NCBI GenBank assembly: GCA_946406115.1
Contig: OX291545.1
Location: forward strand, 17,064,001-17,128,000
Source of the DNA: Apoda limacodes
Taxonomy: Eukaryota > Arthropoda > Insecta > Lepidoptera > Limacodidae
Direction: 5' to 3'
DNA length: 64,000 bases
Part shown: positions 49,901-60,424 of the stretch, piece after piece
Position numbering within the stretch: position 1 is the first letter of the stretch
Layout: the number at the start of each line of letters is the position of its first letter
Notes under the pieces: generated by a model
Databases searched by the model: none
Told to the model about the DNA's origin: nothing
What the model saw: the letters and a program-made list of their open reading frames with translations, nothing else
Made by a program: the position numbers and the translations under genes

Positions 49901-52900
49901 ATTTACGATAAAAATAGGTGTTTTGTACTGATATATATATATGACCTTAACCTTGAACTCGACGCCAGGGGTGACAGTCCGTCTGTACTATCGTCAGTAG
50001 GGGCATAGCTTGTAAGAGGGAATTTACTTTAAGGGATAACAAAAGACAGAGGGGAAGTAGGTGAAATTATTATCTGTACGGTGGTCGTGCTTAATCCAGG
50101 GCCCCGGGGCGCTACTCCAAACTTCCGTTGTTTTCATGAACCGCCGCAAACCGGAATCAGGAGCCTATCTCCTCACTGCTGTTGTTCGACACAACTAACA
50201 AACACCAAACACAACTGTACAATTCGTCCGTGGGCTATATGTCACACGGCTTATTTGAAGTTTTAAACTACTTATTTGATTTTAAACGGTTGTTTCACAA
50301 CATACGCGAAAATATTTGTTAAATAAAATTTTTGTTACTGATTTATTTACCCCCGTTATGTGGCACCAGCGCGATATACTGTGGCCTAAGCCTCCTCCCT
50401 CCAAGGCAAGGCCCTGCTGTTAGGCGAAGAATGGCTTCATACTTTCTTCATCATTTACTCTTTTCTAAAGATTTCTTACCTGTTGAGAAATAGGAGTTGC
50501 ATGTATGTTATGTGAAGTTTGACTAGTCACAATGTTCGCTGCTAAAGGTCTGTCTTCTATTTTCTTCTTCACTGGCGTCTTTATTTGAGCGCTGTAAAAT
50601 AACAAAAATAAAGTTTATTACACTCATACCAAAAACATAAATAATTCTGGACATTACACACAGCATCATCTGGACCCAAACTAAGCAAAGCTTGTGCCGG
50701 GCTATGGATATAAATAATTATGTGTTTTTGTTGTAAATACGTACATATGTTTGTCACAAATGTTTGTCTTGTGTAGGAATCGAACCCAATCCTCTTCGGA
50801 TTGGCAGACAATCACTACTACCAACAGAACATCCAAAATAAATTCCAATTATACTTCCAAGTAATGCTACTGCTCTAGAATCCATTCTAATATTATAAAT
50901 TCAAAAGTAACTCTGTCTGTCCGTCTGTTACCTCACCACTATACCGATAAAGATGAAATTTGGCATGGATATAGTTTGAGTCCCGGGAAAGGATAAAGGC
51001 TACTTGAAAATGTCAAGTTTGAGTAGTTTTTAGGGTTCCGTACCCAGAGGGTGCTAACGGAGCCCTATTACTAAGACTACGCTGTCTGTCTATCCGTCTG
51101 TCCGACCATTAAAAGGCTCTATCTTTTATACCAAAATAGGTAATAGCCTGAATTTTTTCGCAGGACATGTGTTATAATGGGATATTATCTAACAAATAGA
51201 AAAAAGTTAAAATTTAAGGGGGAACCCTATACAAGGAACATATTTTCGTTGTTTTTGCTCTATCGTAAAAACAAAAAGACATACAAACTTCAAACTTGTC
51301 CTGCAAAATAATGTGAACTCGAAAGTATATCAACAAATAATAAAAACCGGCCAAGTGTGAGACGGGCCCAAGCCATTTCTATTTTAAATTACTGGTACAG
51401 CGCCATCTTGTTTATCATTAAGTAAGCGAAACAGTAACACATTTGTTTGTTGGAAACGATATTCAAAGTTAAGCAACGTTGGGCTTGGTCAGTACTTGGA
51501 TAGGTGACCGCTTAGCGGTAAACTTTTTTTTGTTTGTGTTTGTAATTTACGTAAATGTTGGTAGGGACGGAACAAGTGGGCAAATTTGGCATGGATATAG
51601 TCTGGTCCCGGGGAAGGACATAGGCTACTTGAAAACGTCAAGTGCGAGTCGGTTTTTTTCTATAATTTAGGAGTTGCCGTTGAAATATATTTTAGTTCAC
51701 ACCAAAATAGGTGCATTTGCTAATATTATTATAAGTACCTGGGGACCGAGCTTTGCTCGTTTTTTTTAACAACGCGATCTATTGTCAAGTAAAGTGTTGC
51801 TTAACAATGCCATCTATTATCGAGTAGGTTTAGTGTTGCTGTGTCATTAAAAATAATAGTATTACTACTCGCCAATAGATGTCAGGAAGAGTCCTATTTT
51901 TCAGTTTCTCATTGCCTAAAAACACGAAGAAATGAAGTTTTCTAAAATTAAAACTTAGCTAGATCAATTTATCGCCCCCTAAACCCCCTGCATACTAAAT
52001 TTCATGAAAATCGTTGGAGCCGTTTCCGAGATTCAGATTATAATATATATTATATATATATACAAGAATTGCTCGTTTAAAGGTATTAGATTTGGCTAGT
52101 AAAACTGTTATTAAAATTTTTTATTCTGATACTCATTTTGGGCGTTAATTCAAATTGTTAGAAAAACTAAGATTAAAATTCTTTCGATTCCTATTTCATT
52201 TGCTAATTTCATAGTTCTATAATCGAGATTTTCAACGTGCGGTCACATGCTAGCATCTATCGTACGAGGAAATGTGTCTTTTTGTATGCTTCAATAGTGT
52301 AATTTATCTTAGTACACTGATCGAAACGGCACGTTTTTGCTAAAGTATGCCATTTTAAACGCAACTTTATTCTTTTCAATGTGTAGAATATACCATAATT
52401 TTTTAAATTGATATTTTATCCTTAAAAAAAATATTTTGTATTTTGTAATCTCTTTAGACACGACGCGCCTATGACGAAATTTTTTTCAAACTTTCCGTTG
52501 TATCTCAGTTAGCGTTGTAACAAAACATACTTTTGACTAGTGAAAATTAAAGAAAATTCAATGTTCTACAATTTTCTAAAAGACATAGTACACTTAGTTT
52601 AGGAGATATAACGAAAAACTGAAAAAAGGCCGAAAACTTCTAAGTGTTTTGCCCCCCCTCAAGTTAGCACTGGGTCCTGAAGAGGTCAAAAACTTAGATT
52701 CTACGCCCCAAAGTATCCCTTAATGATATACATAAATTTCACTAACTTCGGAATACCTTCAAGATAGAAAGTGATATCAACTGGACTATAAAGAGATACT
52801 TGTTTAAAGGTACGTCAAGTGTCAGTTTTGGTTTTTTTTTTTAAGAACAGCATGATTTATAGTTACCTATTTTACCTACTTATATTTATGTCTTTCAATG

Positions 52901-55443
52901 CACTCGAATTGCGAAAACTAACGCCTTTTTCAGAAGCCAGTTGGAAGTTTATTGTGAATAATATCTAAATATTTCTAGCCCTTACATACAGGGCTATCTG
53001 GTCCTAAACTAAGCAAAACTTGTACTATGGAAACCAAGTAATGTATACAAATACTTATATACTTCTTTGTAAATAAATACATATTATATATACATAGAAA
53101 CACGCAGAATCAATACAAAAAAAAAATTTTGTCTAGTGCGAGAATCGAACCCGAGCTCCTAGGATCCGCAGGCAGTAAGTACTACTACCAACAGAGCCGG
53201 TGGTTATGTTAATACTCATTGATGTGTTAATTGATTGTGTAAATTTATAGAAATATATTTATCATGCTTTCGAGAACCCTATCATTTATCGTAAGAAAGC
53301 GTCATTTTTATGAAGGGGTGTTATAAGTTTAACATGTGTGTCTCTGTATGTGGCATAGTTTCTGGTAAATGACTGAACCAATTGTGATTTAGTTGTGGCG
53401 ATTAATCAATTGCCCTGATTTCTGGCACAAGGATAGTTATGGCAACAGATACTTTTTATCCAAATTGTCATTTTCCCAAGGAAATTCCACAGCAATAAAT
53501 TCTGCACGGCAAAGTCACGCGCAAAATATAGTTTTCATGTATATTATAGTATAAAGCTTCAAATTTCTTTTATACCACTAAAGTGGCAAACAAGTTGACG
53601 GTCCACCTGACAGTAAGAGGTCACCACAGCTTATGGACGCTAACAACACCAAGGGAATTACTCCTTGCTGACCCTTTAAAAATGAATTCACCTATTTCTT
53701 GAAGTATATTCTTAAATTGTATTTTTTTCAATTAATTATTGTCAAATTAATGATAAAAATTAACCTACGAATGGGCTTGATAAATTTTAATGTGGTAAGG
53801 CAAAAAATTTGAATGTTGAATGCATGGTATTATAACAAACAGTATCTTACAAATATTTTATATACCTATTACTATGTACTAGATACCTGACTGTAGTGTC
53901 AGCCATAGGATGTAACATCATTGTCATTTCTGCTAATTTGTTGAATGCTGCACCTGCTTCAGTAAATATTTCTCCAACCTGAAAATTGATTATGAAAATT
54001 TAGTTATAAGAAAAATACTTGCACTATCAATATTTTTAGTACATAAACAATTTATATAAATAATTAGTATTTTCAAAGTATTTTTATAATATATTTTTCG
54101 ATGCAAATGATAAATAAAGAATTTAGACTAAGCTTTTTGATATTGCATATAGAGAGTTATTTTTTAAAACACTAAGGTAGTAAAGAAGCTTCGGATCTGC
54201 CTGATGCTAAGCGGTTACCACAGCCTATGACCGCTTGCAACACCAACTTCTTTCTTGAAGAAATACTGTAGTCCTTAGAGAAAACCTTGGCAGATATTTA
54301 TTTTATATTTATTCCATAACATAAGCACATGGGAGAAAGTTTCTCTGAAACCGCACTGTATGCTATAATTAAGAATTTATTTCTCCCACCTGCTAGTAAA
54401 TATTTAATATTTTTAGAAAGATAACATAGATTTAGTGCAATAAAATAACTATCAGTTATTATTTACTATTTATATTACTCATAATTTTCCATTAGGTGGA
54501 TGTTGGGCTTCATAAAAAGATAGGCATATTAAAAACTGTTTATTTATCTTACATTACTACATTAACATTTTATAAAACTATATGACGTAAGTACAAATTA
54601 TAAATATTTATACACTAAGACAGACTTATCACATAATGCAATTTCTTCCAGCCAACCTGGGTGTTTCTGAAAGCTGATATTTCACATTTATGTAGGTAGA
54701 GTCCACACAATATTTAATAATACTAGTATGATAAATAAACTTCTACAAAAATACATACAATATATATATACAAATTCATATATAAATATAGACACAATAA
54801 AAGCGCAATTATTATTTTGTGAATCGAAACCATCCAGGGTGCCACCCAAATGCTACAAAAAAAATCATTCAAATGGATCCAGCTGTTGAGGAGGAGTACA
54901 GTGACATACACACATACAGTAGAATTATATATATATAAAGATATATTCACAGTTATGTACAGATTATAAATAAACAAATATATCTATATGAGTATCTTCA
55001 GCAATTATAAATATATGAGTATTTAGTTTTGCAACTATTGAAGAAAAAAGGTCTGTTTTTGATTGTTATGTGGTTACTTGACAGTTGGAAAATTACTCTT
55101 GGTTACTTGACAGTTGGAAAATTTCTCTACCCTAGGCATTCTAAAACGACTTCTTGGTAAAGTTGCACTTTAGGCACTTTCGTCAAAAATGGGGGAATTT
55201 TTTTGTTTTACAATAAATAGCTATTTTGGGGCCTACAAATTAATAAAATAGGGGCGGAAAACAATTTTACCCACTTCTTAACTTCCTCATTGCGATTTGA
55301 ACCGCACTCAAAAAAAGGGGTTTTGGAATGCCCAGCTCGACTGTCAAGCTTAATTATTTACACTGCCATAGATACAGTTGATATGCAGTTACTCTGACCC
55401 AAAAATATATACAAAAACCAACCTTTGCCGCCGAATTATTCAT
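46917..55443 (-). CDS. BAP18: BAP18 (C17orf49)-like chromatin-complex subunit, SANT domain missing
   Basis: Four coding exons on the minus strand: 55423-55443 (MNNSAAK), 53887-53978 (begins VGEIFTEAGAAFNKLAEM), 50480-50591 (AQIKTPVKKKIEDRPLAAN...) and 46917-47024 (begins VTLNMLNAQESEMDVD, stop TAA). Each junction has GT-AG, with good consensus at AG|GTATCT and AG|GTAAGA, and the sum is 333 nt (110 residues) in frame. The first two exons match the invariant N-terminus of BAP18/C17orf49, a BPTF/NURF- and MLL1-associated nuclear protein; the last matches its VTLxxLN tail motif. Vertebrate BAP18 has about 172 residues and a SANT/Myb-like domain between the HPxAD segment and the AQIK-like segment; here exon 2 joins directly to exon 3 (S codon split AG|C) and I see no SANT exon in the 3.3-kb intron. 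Introns of 1.4, 3.3 and 3.5 kb are full of SINE/LINE insertions. Family call strong; whether an unseen exon exists is open. Confidence 0.82.
48125..48195 (+). repeat. 5S-rRNA-like segment
   Basis: AAGCGAAGTTAAGCAACGTC, then GTGGTCAGTATTTGGATGGGTGACCGC, matches the same 5S interior as at 51.46 kb. It lies within the candidate 1.74-kb TIR element. Not a full 5S gene. Confidence 0.72.
48285..48440. repeat. Family-F fragments as a direct duplication
   Basis: TATATGGCCCAAGCCTCCAG followed by AAAA-GAGGC occurs at about 48298 and again at about 48402, separated by 75 bp. Both are diverged family-F heads. Lies inside the candidate 1.74-kb element. Confidence 0.55.
48905..49710 (+). repeat. Two adjoining family-B elements, the first split by a family-A SINE
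   Basis: Copy 1 starts CTAGCTTTTGCCCGCGGTTT at 48910, is interrupted at 48987-49412, and resumes with TTGACGTTTTCACGTAGCCT. Copy 2 starts near 49483 (TTTGCCCGCGATTTCACCCG) and ends at the intact 3' terminus TATAATATTAGTATGGAT at 49709. The insertion history can be read: B first, then A. Confidence 0.7.
48987..49412 (-). repeat. Family-A SINE, nearly full length, nested in a family-B element
   Basis: On the minus strand it runs from AGGGTTCCTTACCCAAAGGT to GTATGACTCGCACGTGGCCGG. The same head and tail recur at 9.4, 34.3, 43.8 and 51.0 kb. It splits a family-B copy: 48905-48986 continues at about 49413-49480, and AAAAAACC-like bases on both sides look like the target duplication. Confidence 0.75.
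50365..50440. repeat. Family-F fragment
   Basis: TGTGGCCTAAGCCTCCTCCC and CCCTGCTGTTAGGCGAAG resemble the head segments at 48.3 kb. It sits between the BAP18-like exon 3 and a GC-rich patch at 50080-50230 that I cannot assign. Confidence 0.4.
50630..50850 (-). repeat. tRNA-headed SINE (family E)
   Basis: The minus strand has a tRNA-like head with TCTGTTGGTAGTAGTGATTG (box-A region) and GGGTTCGATTCC (box B), then the body ending GTGTGTAATGTCCAGAATTA. It sits 40 bp from exon 3 of the BAP18-like gene. Confidence 0.75.
50874..51030 (-). repeat. Family-B element, 3' half
   Basis: The plus strand shows the inverted end CCATTCTAATATTATAAATTC and GATGAAATTTGGCATGGATA; the minus strand is the family-B sense strand. 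It ends where family A begins at 51031. Confidence 0.65.
51031..51375 (+). repeat. Family-A SINE head and an inverted tail fragment
   Basis: From TAGGGTTCCGTACCCAGAGG at 51033 the family-A head runs to about 51250; a tail fragment in inverted orientation (AAAACCGGCCAAGTGTGAGA) lies at 51343. Part of a mosaic of A and B insertions in BAP18-like intron 2. Confidence 0.65.
51450..51580 (+). repeat. 5S-rRNA-like segment in a SINE
   Basis: AGTTAAGCAACGTTGGGCTT, then GGTCAGTACTTGGATAGGTGACCGCTT, correspond to the interior of eukaryotic 5S rRNA (A box to C box). Only about 50 bp are 5S-like, without the acceptor-stem ends, so this is a repeat and not a functional 5S gene. It is followed by the family-A body. 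Confidence 0.75.
51575..51730 (-). repeat. Family-B element fragment
   Basis: The plus strand shows AAATTTGGCATGGATATAGT, GGAAGGACATAGGCTACTTG and TAGGAGTTGCCGTTGAAA, the inverted middle of family B. It probably belonged to the same copy as 50874-51030 before family A inserted. Confidence 0.55.
51735..52100 (+). repeat. Family-C dispersed repeat (ends TACAAGAATTGCTCGTTTAA)
   Basis: It begins ACCGAGCTTTGCTCGTTTTT, a short hairpin, and includes ATCGCCCCCTAAACCCCCTG, CGTTGGAGCCGTTTCCGAG and a TATA-rich run before the terminal motif. This arrangement is a common lepidopteran interspersed repeat (my recollection); one copy here. Confidence 0.6.
52195..52365 (-). repeat. Dispersed repeat, copy 2 (partner at 32.1 kb)
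   Basis: The minus strand gives AAATGGCATACTTTAGC, the ATTACACTATTGAAGC core, GTGACCGCACGTTGAAAATC and AACTATGAAATTAGCAAATG. No TIRs or tail recognised, so its class is unknown. Confidence 0.65.
52955..53210 (-). repeat. tRNA-headed SINE (family E)
   Basis: The minus strand carries CTCTGTTGGTAGTAGTACTT and CTCGGGTTCGATTCTCGCAC, then the body with GTACAAGTTTTGCTTAG and CCCTGTATGTAAGGGC. Complete copy in BAP18-like intron 2. Confidence 0.75.
53571..53705 (-). repeat. Family-D LINE 3' end inside BAP18-like intron 2
   Basis: The plus strand reads TATACCACTAAAGTGGCAAA and then the shared 3' UTR as at 23.1 and 58.9 kb. It stops after about 130 bp and is 5' truncated, sitting 180 bp from exon 2. 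Confidence 0.65.
54165..54395 (-). repeat. Family-D LINE 3' end inside BAP18-like intron 1
   Basis: The plus strand carries the ACACTAAGGTAGTAAAGAAG terminus, the GATGCTAAGCGGTTACCACA segment and the TCTCTGAAACCGCACTGTATGC segment of the same LINE family. It is more diverged than the copy at 58.9 kb. Confidence 0.6.
55071..55128 (+). repeat. Two-unit 29-bp tandem repeat
   Basis: Units 55071-55099 and 55100-55128 both begin TGGTTACTTGACAGTTGGAA and differ at one base near the end. In BAP18-like intron 1. Confidence 0.8.
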
Positions 55444-57464
55444 TATTGCTGGTTACAAATGGCTTTGGAACGAATTTACACTAATTTATCTGAATTTGAA
55501 TAACCTCCGAACACACTGGCATTATTCAACAACGTAAAAAGTAAATATTTATTCAAGGGAAGGAAATTGCTTACATATATTTCAACCCTTGTTTTTCAGT
55601 ATGCAAGCTTTTCAAAAATGTTGAATAGATAAATATATTTTTTTTTGTCGATCTAATTGAATCACTAGAATAAAACTACTAACACTAGAAGTTTTCTTTG
55701 TTATCAAACAACTTTTTGACAAAAATAACAGTTTTTGTTTTAGTGGTTGTTGTTTTTATTTGCTAATATCGCAGGTAAAGGACTGAGTCCATACAGCCTT
55801 ATCTAATTTTTTTTCTTATAAATTATGCCATTTAAAATTTGTGTTCCTGTATCGGATTCATGTGAAAATAAAACCTAAGTGCGCTTGTGCACTGATTTGT
55901 ATTTTTGTTTTCACGTTTCTGACGGACGTAAGAAAAGCAGTTAGAAAAATCACGAATCCTGTTTGTGCACTTAATCTGTGTTTCGTGAATTTCTTGTTCA
56001 TATTTATAGAGAGCGCGTCTACTATGTGTCCAGAAATAAATCGTTGTCAGCTTCTTGTACTGTCAATATACATTTAGAGGCGCCGCAGAATAAAAAAGTT
56101 CTGGATACCTCCTCTGTTATTACATATTTGAACAATGGGAGCGTCTAGCGATCATTATGAAATGAGACGATATTACAATATATTTTTTTAATTAATACAG
56201 AATAAATTTAGCCACATTTGATTACGTATAATTTTAAACTTTGTATGCCTCCAGGAGAAACCGTACTGTGCGCACATTTCCCCTTAGTTGTCGTCGCAAT
56301 CAGGCAAATCGATAATTGAATGCTGGACAAATTTTGACCATGCTCTCTGCCTACAAAATCTTATACGTAAATTTAAATAATGTAAGTGAAAAATACGAAT
56401 ATGAGTCAGTGCACAAGCACAAGTGCATAGTAAATGTATGACCACATTTACTATGAAGACTATGACGGAACGTCTTTTTTCCGAATCGTTTTTTTTTTTC
56501 GGAAACGAATCAGTGCACAAAAGCACTAAGGCCCATTCACGCCAGAGCAATATCTTGCGACATAGTAGCATGCCACAAATTGGAGCATGCGTCTTTTTGT
56601 TGCAAGCTACGTACGCCGACACCGTGCTGCCGATGTAGTATGCGGCAGTCTATTTTACGCCAAGGAGTTGGAATTTGAACACTACAGTAACATTCATGAT
56701 CAAGTAACTTTAGCAGCAGTTTATTTGTTATTAGACCATGCAACTAAAATCAACTAACAAGGAAACTAAGGTGGAAAACAACGTTATTGATTAGTAAATC
56801 ATAAGACTTATACCTATTACTATAATAAATATTGTTATAGTAAAAAACACCAAAACAAAAATTGAAAACCTTTTAATTTTTTTTTATAACTTTCCTTCAT
56901 TTTGCAATTAGAAAGGCTGTTGGAGACCTAAAAAGGTTGGCCATAAACGTTAAAACCGTTTTGATGCATAAAAATGTCGCATGGAATCTATCGGGCTCGA
57001 AAACAACAGCGACAGTGTGCTACGTGACACAACGTGTCGTTATGACGCACGACTCTTGCAAGTAATTTGTATCTTCATCGTCTAATCCTTGAGTAGAGTG
57101 GCGTATGCCATGTTGTATGTATTTTAAATAGGAAGAGCATATCGTACGCACGCATAAGTAAGGGTTCTATAGGTCAGTTGGGGATTATTGCAGATACCTG
57201 AAAACTTTTGAACCGAATTTGTTGTATTTTGTCTTGCAAGTATAAGTAAATATTTACTAATTTCGTGTTTTTTTCTTAATTTCAGTACAAAACTCTATGG
57301 CAATTTATAAAAGACACTTACCCGTAAAATTTCGAAAAAATCGATGCAAAGATGGGAGAACGTTACGGACGTCAGCGACAATCACTATTTAGGCTAAGAT
57401 CGCACTATGAATTTTAATCGTTGCGAATAATAATTGTCAATCTGTGAACAATATAAATGATTTT
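55444..57464. other. Upstream flank of the BAP18-like gene; no other gene seen
   Basis: The first 100 bp include the 5' UTR of the BAP18-like gene. A GC-richer block at 56520-56660 (GGCCCATTCACGCCAGAGCA, ACGCCGACACCGTGCTGCCG) may be a DNA-transposon end, but no partner TIR was found. The frames there overlap on opposite strands. Confidence 0.4.
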
Positions 57465-58335
57465 TTTTTCTTTTTTTTTTTTTTTTTTTTTCTGAGCTGA
57501 CTATGCAGTTGGCTGTTGCAGCCATTACTGCTTCACCGGACTTTTGGGGCGAGACTCTGAAGGAGCCTCAGCCCATATAGCGCCCAACGCTCAAGGGCTT
57601 CCCGCGGGGGAAGCCTCGGCTTGGGTTGTCGCTCTCGGGGGCGTCCCTTCGACCGGCGTGAGTCTCGAACCCGAAGGTGAGTCACCGCCAGGAGGGGAGT
57701 TCCCCGTTACGCGGGTGCGGTTGCGATTGAGTGGGGGCGAGAAGCGCCCCGGCACTCTTTGATACCTAGTGTATCCTTGTGGGCGCCGACGAACCCGGGG
57801 ACGTCGGCGTCGTGTTTGGAGGGAGGCCCTATTCGGGGAGGTCGTAGAGACTAATCTCGCTATCCGGACAGCGAGATCGTCATCTGGGGACGTTAGTACG
57901 TGCCGAGGCCGCCTAACAACCGTGACCGGGTCGATCGGGGGGACGATACGTTGTGGATTGCACAATTAATCGATTCGGGTGATTTTGCGTACGCTCGAAA
58001 AAGCGGACTGCCAAGTCTTTAAAGTATTGGGGAATCGTGGGAAGTTCGAAGTCTCTGTGTAGGTCCGCATTGCGAACGTACCAAGAGGCTCCAGAGGCCG
58101 CTCTGAGAAAGCGGTTTTGGAGGGTCTGGAGTTTGTGGAGATTGCGCTTGGACAGCGCAAAGACTACGCTAGCATAAGCTAGTATGGGGTGGATACAAGT
58201 TGTGTAAAGATTTAGCTTATTTCTAAGCGACATCTTACTATACTTGCTTATCATGGGATAGAGACGACCGAGGACAAAAGCGGCTCGGTCTCTATTTTGG
58301 TGTGAGTGAACTCGAGTCCACGCACTGCGAAAAAA
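57465..58335 (-). mobile_element. 5'-truncated Jockey-type LINE with poly(A) tail
   Basis: Minus strand: coding remnant TRVHSHQNRDRAAFVLGRLYPMISKYSK begins near 58330 and continues NKLNLYTTCIHPILAYASVVF, then LHKLQTLQNRFLRAASGASW and DLHRDFELPTIPQYF. This is the C-terminal end of reverse-transcriptase ORF2 in the jockey family. It is followed by a GC-rich 3' UTR (about 57500-57960) and a long T run at 57468-57491 on the plus strand, i.e. the poly(A) tail. A 5' truncation with intact tail is the normal product of target-primed reverse transcription. The 3' UTR keeps unusually high GC compared with its surroundings. The coding part has no stops to 57913, so the insertion is fairly young. Confidence 0.85.
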
Positions 58336-58698
58336 AAGTTTGCGATTTAAAATAGTAGATGGGAAATCCAGAGTTACTTATTTGTAGGGAATTCCCCAAA
58401 TTGCGGGCAATCTCAACTAGATTAGGGATTTTGTGGGGGATTATGCAAAGGAAATGTGGAGATTTCAACATTTTATTATTTATTTTATGAATCTATCGAA
58501 ACAACACCGCTCAAAAGAAACTAAAAAAGAAAATTTTGCTACAAAAAGCTAATGAAACGCGCACCGCTAAAAATTCTGCTACTTAGTGTTAAATAATCGC
58601 TAAATGGAACGCCCTTTATGTGTAATGCTGAAATCTTAGTGTTACCAGTTTACATAGTCCTAAATTGCAATATATGCTGATTTTCTCAGCATTTTGAA

Positions 58699-58795
58699 TA
58701 GTCTTTGGTTACTAATGAAATTCCTTCCGATTGGAAAATTGATGACCTCATACCTATCTTTAAGCCTGAGAAACCTCAGGGTCAGTTTATTCCGA
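58699..58795 (+). pseudogene. Short reverse transcriptase scrap
   Basis: About 30 codons read VTNEIPSDWKIDDLIPIFKP, the RT segment that precedes the YRPI motif in Jockey-type elements (compare NNWKVDVILPVLKPG in the element at 63.3 kb). It breaks off into unrelated sequence and then, from 58855, into the 3' end of a different LINE family. Confidence 0.6.
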
Positions 58796-58854
58796 GAGAC
58801 GCGAAGCGACGTGACGCCACATCAAGCGGCTTGAAGATGGCACAAGCTTTTTTT

Positions 58855-58975
58855 TTTTTTTATACCACTAAGGTGGCAAACAAGCCTACGGTCCGCCAGA
58901 TGCTAAGCAGTCACCGTTGCCTATGGACGCTTGCAACACCAGGGGCATCACTCGCGCTTTGCCGACCCTTCTGAC
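58855..58975 (-). repeat. 3' end of CR1-like LINE (family D)
   Basis: On the plus strand it starts with a T run, then ATACCACTAAGGTGGCAAAC and continues through a segment ending TTGCCGACCCTT. The same terminus occurs at 23140, 53571 and 54171, always in this orientation, so its T run is the poly(A)-like 3' end of minus-strand elements. Confidence 0.7.
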
Positions 58976-60424
58976 TGATGTATATATTTACTATATTAGT
59001 TGAACATTGTTTTTTTATATGTATTTATGAGTAATTATTTGTATTGTATAATTATTTGTATTATATGTATTGTTGAAAGTAGGTATATAAGTAATTATTA
59101 TGTATAAAGATGAGTCTATATTTAAGTATATATAATTTATATATTTATTTTGTAATCTCAGTGTATATGTGTTACCCGCTCACTCTCTACAGCTCTCACT
59201 TTCTTGGGTCAGCTGTAAGAGATCTCAACTAGAGATAAGCTTGACCTATGTACATTGCTATTTTTGTATTTTATATGTTTACTTAAAACATATAATCCTG
59301 TGTGTCCTATAATTGTGTACATGAAATACATAATAAAAAAAAAAAGTTGCACTCCGGGAGTGCCGGCAGAAGTGAAAACCCTTACACACGATTCGCGCAT
59401 TGTCAAGCAATAATAATGTTTGTTTATTTACTTTTTTGACGTAGTATATTTGACATCGCAATCTGTCATAGAATTAAAATTCCATATCCAACCTCCCTGT
59501 ACTACTCATAAACGCGAATACTAAAAATAAAAATTATAATAGGCGTGGCATTAAGGTTTCCGTATTTTACAAAGACAAAGATGCACTTTGTTCAATTTCC
59601 ATATTTTAAACACTTTATATACACGAATTTTACGAATACACAGCAGTATGGCCACTACACAGACGGTCGAGCCATCAGCTGTCACCATCCATGGATGCGC
59701 GTAGCACGCTGTAACATAAACACACACGACCATTCGCGCAAGCGCACTGCGCCGCCTAAACGAAACAGCAGGCGCAGGCATACATTTTCGCTGCGCCGTA
59801 GAAAGAGAGGGGGATACTCCCTCTCCTACGCCGCGCCAGCTGTCTACTCTCCATCCGTCTTACGAATTTTCACGATCAGGACACGTGACCTGACGCGAGT
59901 TTATCATTTTTTACCCATACCAAAAAAAGTGTATAACGCCGCTAAAGAAGTTTTCACTTCAAAAACACTGCGCGCACTGTTGTGAAAAACGCGAGTTTCT
60001 AAGGGCGCGTTCGTTTTGGGATGCAGAATCATTATTATCGTTTACTTTGTCATCTGTCATCCGTTCGTTTTGCATTGGTGTCAAAAATATCAAAATTGTA
60101 GTATCATCTGTAACAAACTGTCATGCATTCGTTTACAATATTTTTGTTATTTTTATCACTTTTACCACCGAAAAATGAAACTTTAGACCTATGTCTGGTG
60201 GTAGAATTTCTGTGTTAATCTGTCAAACTGCCTATACATATTCATTGGTTTTTTCATTTTCATTGTGTGTGTGTACGCATGCCGGATATAAGGCGGAAGT
60301 AAAGTTTTGAAAAAAAAAATCTTATTCTAAAAATGAATACCCCCTCCCTCCCCTTCCCCCCTCTCAACCCCCTCCGCGGGAGGTCTTATTCTAAAGTCCT
60401 TCCCATTTAAATAGAGAAAAGAAC
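58976..60424. other. No gene seen; CpG-rich block at 59640-59990
   Basis: The plus frame 59545-59985 (146 codons, from an in-frame non-ATG) is Arg/His-rich because of CGC/GCG runs and has no known motif. GAAGTGAAAAC at 59371 and its inverse GTTTTCACTTC at 59952 may be short TIRs. A polypyrimidine stretch (CCCTCCCTCCCC) lies at 60341-60370. Confidence 0.35.

Noticed and set aside
50780..50850. A functional tRNA gene on the minus strand
   Set aside because: Box A and box B resemblances are present, but the arms do not pair properly and the segment is the head of a repeat found several times in the window.
53581..53886. A SANT-domain exon of the BAP18-like gene
   Set aside because: The minus strand was read in all frames near exon 2; no W-T-x-x-E-x-E type start was found and part of the stretch is a LINE 3' end.
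59545..59985. A 146-codon Arg/His-rich protein
   Set aside because: No ATG at the start, composition explained by CGC/GCG runs, the opposite strand is also partly open and no motif is recognised.
59367..59985. A MITE bounded by GAAGTGAAAAC
   Set aside because: Only 11 bp match between the ends and no target duplication could be seen.
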